From NCBI GenBank assembly GCA_038373885.1, contig JAWZYV010012532.1, forward strand, positions 1 to 64,000: a DNA stretch of 64,000 bases. The letters are read 5' to 3'. Positions within the stretch are counted from its first letter, which is position 1. Each line of letters begins with the position of its first letter. The position numbers were made by a program, and so were the translations under genes. The notes beneath the pieces were generated by a model. The model saw only the letters and a program-made list of their open reading frames with translations. It did no database searches and was not told the origin of the DNA. Of the stretch, positions 58,930 through 64,000 are shown in pieces. The stretch is from Cheiracanthium punctorium (Eukaryota > Arthropoda > Arachnida > Araneae > Cheiracanthiidae).

Positions 58930-59329
58930 TACTTCAATAAAATAATCTAGCTGAAGTAGCAGCTTTAAAAAAAAATGAAAAAAATCCTCTTCAATATACA
59001 TTGTCAGCGATCCAGAGTGGGGGGAGGGACACAGGAACACGTACTACCTGAAAATTACAGTGTAGAATATTGACTTCGTTTTTAAAATCAAGTGAATTTA
59101 TTTACCAGAAATATGAGCCAAATGTTTTGTGCCACTTCCAGAATTTTTTTCTGAATCCGCCACAGTTAGTATCTACCCTGTTCATTTTAAATTAAATTCA
59201 AAATGTGCAAGTTAAAGGCTTATTTGGGAGCGCCCCTTATTGTTGGGGCCCAGGCAATTGCCCCGAATGTCATGCTGAAAATCAGTCCTTGCATGTATCC
59301 TGTGTTTTATGTACTGAACACGAGTCCGG
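58930..59329. other. Gene-free stretch
   Basis: CAGCGATCCAGAGTGGGGGG at about 59008 and TCTGAATCCGCCACAG ending at about 59165 could be ends of a 160-bp hAT MITE; the duplication is not clear. Confidence 0.4.
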
Positions 59330-59394
59330 GTGGTGAACCCACTCAATACTTTTACCTTTCATTCACCCTCCTCTCAGTCTGAAAAGCCGATGAT

Positions 59395-59990
59395 TCGGAT
59401 CAAAATTTTTAGGTTACTCAAACGGTTAGATCTTATACCGTATTTAAATATATTGGACCAATTTGTTATATTTTGTAACGGATTGTGTCAATATGAATGG
59501 CATTTCGTTATTGCGTTATAACGGTATGAAGATGTCGCTCTGTTCCTTTAACGTTATGGTCTCATACCGTATTTAAATTGTTATTGAACGAAAGGTTATA
59601 TTCTAACTAATTGATACTGTATCGTTATCAAATAGCTATGTGAGTTTAACGTTATAAACTAAACGGTTAACATGATTAACCGAATGCATTCTGTTATTGT
59701 TCTTAGAGTTATTATGTATAGCACAGAAAAGAATAACGTTATATTAAGTGTACGTTGAATATCGTTATTAAATATAACGTTATTCCCCGAGCACTCTTGG
59801 GTCAAGTAACCGAATACTGATTTCTCAAATCATTAACGTTATAGATTATAACGTTATTTCATGAAGAACGATTTGAAAGTTACGGTATGAATAACGTTAT
59901 TCGGCTTCTGAATAACATTATGATTTGCAACGAATAACGAATTGGCTATAACGCACATTACGTTAAGTTACGGATCCCTGATATTTCTTT
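59395..59990. repeat. AACGTT-palindrome cluster, right arm
   Basis: Seven AACGTT in about 600 bp, again mostly ATAACGTTAT, including GAATAACGTTATTC near 59890. Counterpart of 42734-43290. Confidence 0.85.
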
Positions 59991-60609
59991 CTAATTTTGA
60001 GTTTTTTTCAAAAACTATTCAGTTGTTGACAAAACTAAAATAGGAAATTTAGCCATTACTCGAATACTTTTACCTGGTGTGTGTACCTGGTCTACGCTCG
60101 TAGTCCACGCGCCTAACGAAGGGTTAATGTATTCTCCTGCAAAATTTCTATGTTTGTTTAATACTTGTTTCTCCAATTTTCACGTGGGATATTACAGTAG
60201 AGGGAAAATATAGGAATTAATCCTAAAAAATGGGCCAGAAAAATTCCAAGTAATTTCGACTCTCTGTACATACACTCGCCTTATAAAGGGTTAAGTGCTT
60301 TCTATAAAAGATGCATTAGCATTTGACACACGATGGTCGGAAAGTTCACTGTTACTTCAACACTTTTTCCAAAGTGAATATTAACAGGTATATGAAGACG
60401 ACGTTTCCGACTCCCACATTGCTATGTGTTTCTGAATCGTCGTGGTCTCCCCTATCACTTAGGGTTGGACGCGAGACGCGAGAATTCTCGCATTGTCTCG
60501 CGAGACGAGACAGGCATTTTTTTGCGAGACGAGACGCGAGACGAGACAGAGTCTTGTATCGCGCGAGATTTCTCGCGAGAATTCTCGCATTTTTTTCCGT
60601 CTCGCATAA

Positions 60610-62300
60610 ATACGATCTGAAAAGCGACAATTTGCCTGAAGCCTCTACCGTTTAACTTGCGTCTCCTTCGTTTTCGGTCCTGGTATACTATCAGCACTCT
60701 ACAATACGCACAAACACGTAACATTTAAAATTAGAACAGACGAGAGATATACAAAACACACAAAGAAGAGGATAAAGAAAGAGGCGGAAAAAAAAACAGA
60801 GAAGAGTTGAAAGAAAAATAATAAGTAAATAGGAAAGGCGGTACGATATGTTCAAATCTGACCACTTTTAGACGGGGCCCGGGGCATTAAGTTTGGGGCG
60901 CCCCTTACTATCCCCTTTTTTACGCATTAAGCCCCTTTACTGAGCCCCCCTTTTTTAAGCATTTTAACACAGTTTTGACCGCTGTTGTACTCGAAAATTG
61001 CATTTCAGTTAACTGTAGTTTTTGTACTTTAATCAAATGGTATTTATCACCCCAAAAAAATATCTCTAACTTTATCTAGTGATAGACAATTAGGTAATAC
61101 CTATATTATAAAGGAAATTCAGTTTTTTCCCCACAATTACTATTTCAGTACATATGAATTTATAATTTAGATAATCGGGATATATATGGGCCCCCTTTTT
61201 CTTCAGGGGCACCGGACTACCGCCTCCCCCCCCCCTTGCCCCTGTGATAATCGGGTTTCGGGTATATCAGAGAGAGATTAGAAGTAGAGCAACTTGCATT
61301 CGCATTGATGCTTAGTCTGAGTAGGTTGAAATATGGTTGAATATCCTTGGTTGAAATATCCTTGTACCGATATTATCCTCAAACTTTCCCGCACGTTGCG
61401 GCGTGCGTAGGGGGGGGAGGCGCCCACCCTGGTAACAACTTTCTAGGGGCGGTTAAATACCTATTGTTGGCCTATTTTAAAGAGATTAAAATGACATTTT
61501 TTATTCTTATATATTAATATCGGACGGAAAGAAATGCAAGCAATTTTTTAAAAAACTATTTCTCTTATCGTTTATATTATCATGTTTTCCCTTCCTTCGG
61601 CTTGCAAAACTTTAATAATTTTTTTTCCTCCCCATCATTTTATCTTGCAGTTGGGATATTATATTCTAAAATTATCTATTAATTCCTATTCTAAAATTAT
61701 CTTCGCCTGTTAGATGTCTTTTCATTTTAAAAAAAAATCCACACTGGATATACATTAGGGGGATTATGGTTTAATTTTTCTGTAAACAGGGCGATCATAA
61801 CGACTGTAGTACTATCGCTAAAAATTATTGTGGAAAAGTACAAACGGATAGTCGTCAACAAATTAACTGTTCAGTAATTTAAAATATAAACAAAAAATAA
61901 GACGTCTATTAACCAACTGAGATACTATAATGAAATCTAAAAATGCACACACGGTAATGTTATTGGAAATATTAGGCAAATAATTATAATTATCGTTAAT
62001 ATAATCTTGTTTTCATTAATATAAAAATTACACATATTTTAGAGACTTGAAATGGACGTTAAAGTAAATAGTAGAGATTTAATAAAGACTAAAAGTGTTC
62101 TGTTTATAATTTTTCAAGGGTTATCTTACAACCAACTGAACGATAAGTAATTCTAATTTATGCTAATATATCCCGCAGTAATTTCAACAGAGGAGATTAC
62201 TTTAAAAAAAAAATCTGTTTTGTCTCATGCAGATATGATTTTAGTAAAATATTCGCTACTTCTCGTATGAAGAGCAGGTGCGCAGCTATTTTAAAACAAA
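60610..62300. other. Gene-free interior of the GCGAGAC-type hAT
   Basis: Includes G/C-rich fragments at 60870-60910 (GGGGCCCGGGGCATTAAG) and 61200-61250 that look like ends of another hAT-type insertion, and a decayed Helitron 3' end at about 62262-62289 (GTGCGCAGCTATT). No gene. Confidence 0.45.
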
Positions 62301-62304
62301 CGGT

Positions 62305-62639
62305 TGTCCATTTCATGTAGTGTCTGAGGTATTTAATGCTACAACTTGAACAGTATGGTGTAGAACTACAGTATGATGTAGAAATAACACATTTTGAAAG
62401 TCGGGAGTTCTCTGCAAACCGCTAAGCTTTTCACTTTTCTGGTAGCGAATGACACTGGCGTAGTTTTTTGAGTCATTATATTGCAATGATGCCAGGTTAA
62501 TACTCATGACGCAAACTTTACATCAAGAGTCAAATAATTTTGCTTTTATTTTACATTCCACATCACTGGAATTAATTGAAATTACTCATGTTAGGAAAAT
62601 TTTCGTTTACTACAGTGCCAAGAACGGGCACGCAGCTAG
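62305..62639 (+). mobile_element. Helitron 3' fragment
   Basis: 335 bp matching 58595-58929 over the full length, ending GTGCCAAGAACGGGCACGC, AG, CTAG and T. Part of the hairpin stem is lost (GTGC/GCAC kept). The 5' part is missing. Confidence 0.8.
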
Positions 62640-63252
62640 TAAATAAAAATAAATACTATATTTTCGGTGTGACATTATATATACGGATTAAATCTCAATT
62701 TCTTTTACTTCAAATGCCGATATATGCTGATATAGTTATTAATATATCTACTAATGTGGCTATATGTAAGTAGTTATTATTAATATTAATTTTCAATAAA
62801 ATCCCAATAATTAGTTAGTATAAAATGGTAACGAAATCGCAGTCCTTAATTTTGCGAGACTCGCGAGACGAGACAGCAATTTCTTTGCGAGACGCGAGAC
62901 GAGACACAGTATTTGCGACACGAGACGAGACGCGAGACGAGACACAGTATTTGCGACACGAGACGAGACGCGAGACGAGACAGAGATTTACCACTGCGAG
63001 ACGAGACGAGACAGCCCCGATTCTCGTCTCGCACGTCTCGCGTCCATCCCTACTATCACTCTTTACGTTTCTGACATAAAGTTTTGAGCCATCCTATACA
63101 TAACCTAATTCATGTTTTATTACAAATAATTTTTACTTTCCGAAAATGTACCACGTAAGATAACTATTGTAATCATGAAAAAATTCGACTTTGAGATTTT
63201 GGTGTAATTACACGTTCTGAGGTCTTATTAATTCATTTATGCTATTTTTATG

Positions 63253-63290
63253 ATATGTATGTGTGTGTGTGTCTGCGTATGTGAGTGAAC
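63253..63290 (+). repeat. GT microsatellite
   Basis: Interrupted GT run (ATGTATGTGTGTGTGTGTC, then TGCGTATGTGAGTG) just outside the long inverted repeat. Confidence 0.8.
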
Positions 63291-63303
63291 ACGATAGCTC
63301 CTA

Positions 63304-63398
63304 AGCGGTGCATTCGTCTTCGAATGCACCGCTCGTCATGGGCTCGTCATGGCCTTTTATATACGAGCACAAATTGGGCACGTATATAAAAGGTCATG
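63304..63398. repeat. Two neighbouring hairpins
   Basis: AGCGGTGCATTCG-TCTT-CGAATGCACCGCT (arms 63304-63316 and 63321-63333, perfect). Then 18-bp arms 63348-63365 and 63381-63398 with one mismatch (CCTTTTATATACG core) around 15 bases. They sit inside a copy of the dispersed repeat (TCTGCATAGATTTTGGTGTG follows), replacing a segment that lacks hairpins in the 46410 copy. Confidence 0.85.
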
Positions 63399-63459
63399 GT
63401 CATATGATCTGCATAGATTTTGGTGTGTATAGAGTTGATAAATTGTTCACGAGTGTGGC

Positions 63460-64000
63460 ATCAAAATTTTTGCAACGGTCATAGTGCAAAAGCACTAAAG
63501 AGAAATAGCAATAATAATAAAAAGAGATCTAACCAAAATTGTGATCGTATATTTTTTTAAACAAAGAGGTGTGTGTAATACAGAATTTGACTGTATCTGA
63601 TAAATTGAAAATTACCGTAAAATTACCGTAAAGAAATGTAAAGGGACTTACCTTATTTTTGGGTACTACCTGGAAATAATCCGTTTGTGGGTAAAACACA
63701 CCAGTAAAAATTCCCAAAAGAATAAAAGGGAACTATTCAAATAATTAGTCATGAAAATAGATAGGGAATTTAATATCTTTATTTTTACTTAATTATTACG
63801 AAACAATTACATATTTTAAATTTTAAAAATAAACTTAGGTCCTACACCGGAAAAATAAACATGGCTTCAAAATTAATATGACGTCTATATAAGATATTTT
63901 ATACAAATTTACAGAATAAAATTAGAGCTCAGGGGACAAATGATTTATTCATAATTAAAATTCTAATAAAAAATAATAATTTTTTATTACAATTTAATTA
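63460..64000. other. Gene-free AT-rich end of window
   Basis: No element ends, hairpins or supportable frames were seen. GTAAAATTACCGTAAA is a short local repeat. Confidence 0.5.

Larger units (their letters stand above)
60460..63052. mobile_element. hAT-type element, 2593 bp, with GCGAGAC-rich ends
   Basis: Ends TAGGGTTGGACGCGAGACG and TAGGGATGGACGCGAGACG (inverted, one mismatch). Exact 8-bp duplication CTATCACT at 60452-60459 and 63053-63060. The first 140 and last 200 bp are packed with GCGAGAC/GTCTCGC in both orientations, including two GCGAGAATTCTCGC palindromes on the left and a 45-bp tandem duplication on the right (ACAGTATTTGCGACACGAGA). The interior has no transposase and includes Helitron fragments. 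Frames over the ends are repeat artefacts. Confidence 0.9.
41758..63098. mobile_element. 21-kb region bounded by long terminal inverted repeats
   Basis: The outer ends are TACAGGGTGATCCAAAC (41758) and, inverted, TATAGGATGGCTCAAAAC (63098). Homology continues inward for about 1.2-1.3 kb in each arm after subtracting later insertions, ending near 43345 and 59330. TA at both outer ends fits a TA target duplication. The interior has no polymerase, integrase or transposase of its own, only remnants of other elements. It may be one large foldback-like transposon, or two inverted copies of a shorter element that came together. Confidence 0.6.
59330..63098 (-). repeat. Right arm of the long inverted repeat, interrupted by a hAT element
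   Basis: Inverse counterpart of 41758-43345. Matching blocks are 59380-59450, 59970-59990 (TTAAGTTACGGATCCCTG), 60090-60130 (ACGCGCCTAACGAAGGGTTA), 60380-60459 and 63053-63098. The hAT element at 60460-63052 splits the last blocks. The arm is about 1.17 kb without that insertion. Confidence 0.8.

Noticed and set aside
60352..60724. Several frames rich in Arg/Ser/Leu over GCGAGAC motifs, also at 62825-63079
   Set aside because: The apparent proteins are translations of the repeat motif and cross the element boundary.
41758..63098. Idea that the long-inverted-repeat region is a Polinton/Maverick
   Set aside because: Length and long repeats fit, but no polymerase B, integrase, ATPase or capsid gene is visible and the tips do not match the family.
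1..64000. CRISPR arrays, bacterial operons, rRNA or functional tRNA genes
   Set aside because: No evenly spaced identical repeats, no Shine-Dalgarno-led gene clusters and no full tRNA cloverleaf were seen; the window is plainly eukaryotic.

Overview
The window looks like intergenic or intronic DNA from a large, AT-rich, repeat-packed animal genome. I infer an arthropod, most likely a chelicerate such as a spider. The reasons are the mix of hAT elements with CAGTGGCGGATC-type ends, a CsRn1-type Ty3/Gypsy element with a CHCC Gag finger, Tcb1-like and Tc3-like transposons, tRNA-derived SINEs and small Helitrons; the species assignment rests on family recall, not on a search. Almost every open reading frame of any length is a transposon protein. 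The only candidate host coding sequence is a pair of minus-strand exon-like ORFs at 17689-17976 and 18115-18264, which I could not identify.

Layout. 1-1400 holds the 5' part of a non-LTR retrotransposon (minus strand, Gag-like ORF with two CCHC knuckles, frameshifted). 3548-8696 is a 5.1 kb hAT-type element with an exact 8-bp target duplication, and it carries smaller insertions. 9738-14464 is a young, complete CsRn1-like Gypsy element on the minus strand: its two 330-bp LTRs differ at one position and its gag and pol frames are open. 15711-17215 is a Tc1 element with a DD34E transposase killed by three stops. 18472-29917 is a four-deep nest: a hAT element with a decayed transposase, containing a second element, containing a piggyBac-type element, containing a third hAT, with further small hAT elements beside them; most levels are proven by target duplications. 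30938-31631 is an internally deleted mariner. 32888-34453 is an apparently intact Tc3-like transposon with perfect 26-bp inverted repeats and an open 338-codon transposase. 37350-37729 is a pogo-like MITE carrying a tRNA-derived SINE with its own target duplication.

The right third, 41758-63098, is bounded by a long, diverged inverted repeat. The arms are about 1.2-1.3 kb once later insertions are removed, and their TACAGGGTG-type ends point outward. One arm was later hit by a piggyBac-type MITE (42175-42449) and the other by a 2.6 kb hAT element (60460-63052) rich in GCGAGAC motifs. Both arms carry seven copies of the palindrome AACGTT in roughly 0.6 kb. Between the arms lie mariner remnants, a 1.2 kb Helitron, tandem repeats and many copies of a dispersed degenerate repeat.

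Nothing here forms a host pathway. What the genes share is mobility: transposases and retroelement polyproteins acting on the ends listed below. Coordinates of element ends backed by target duplications are exact to the base; those of degenerate repeats are approximate.
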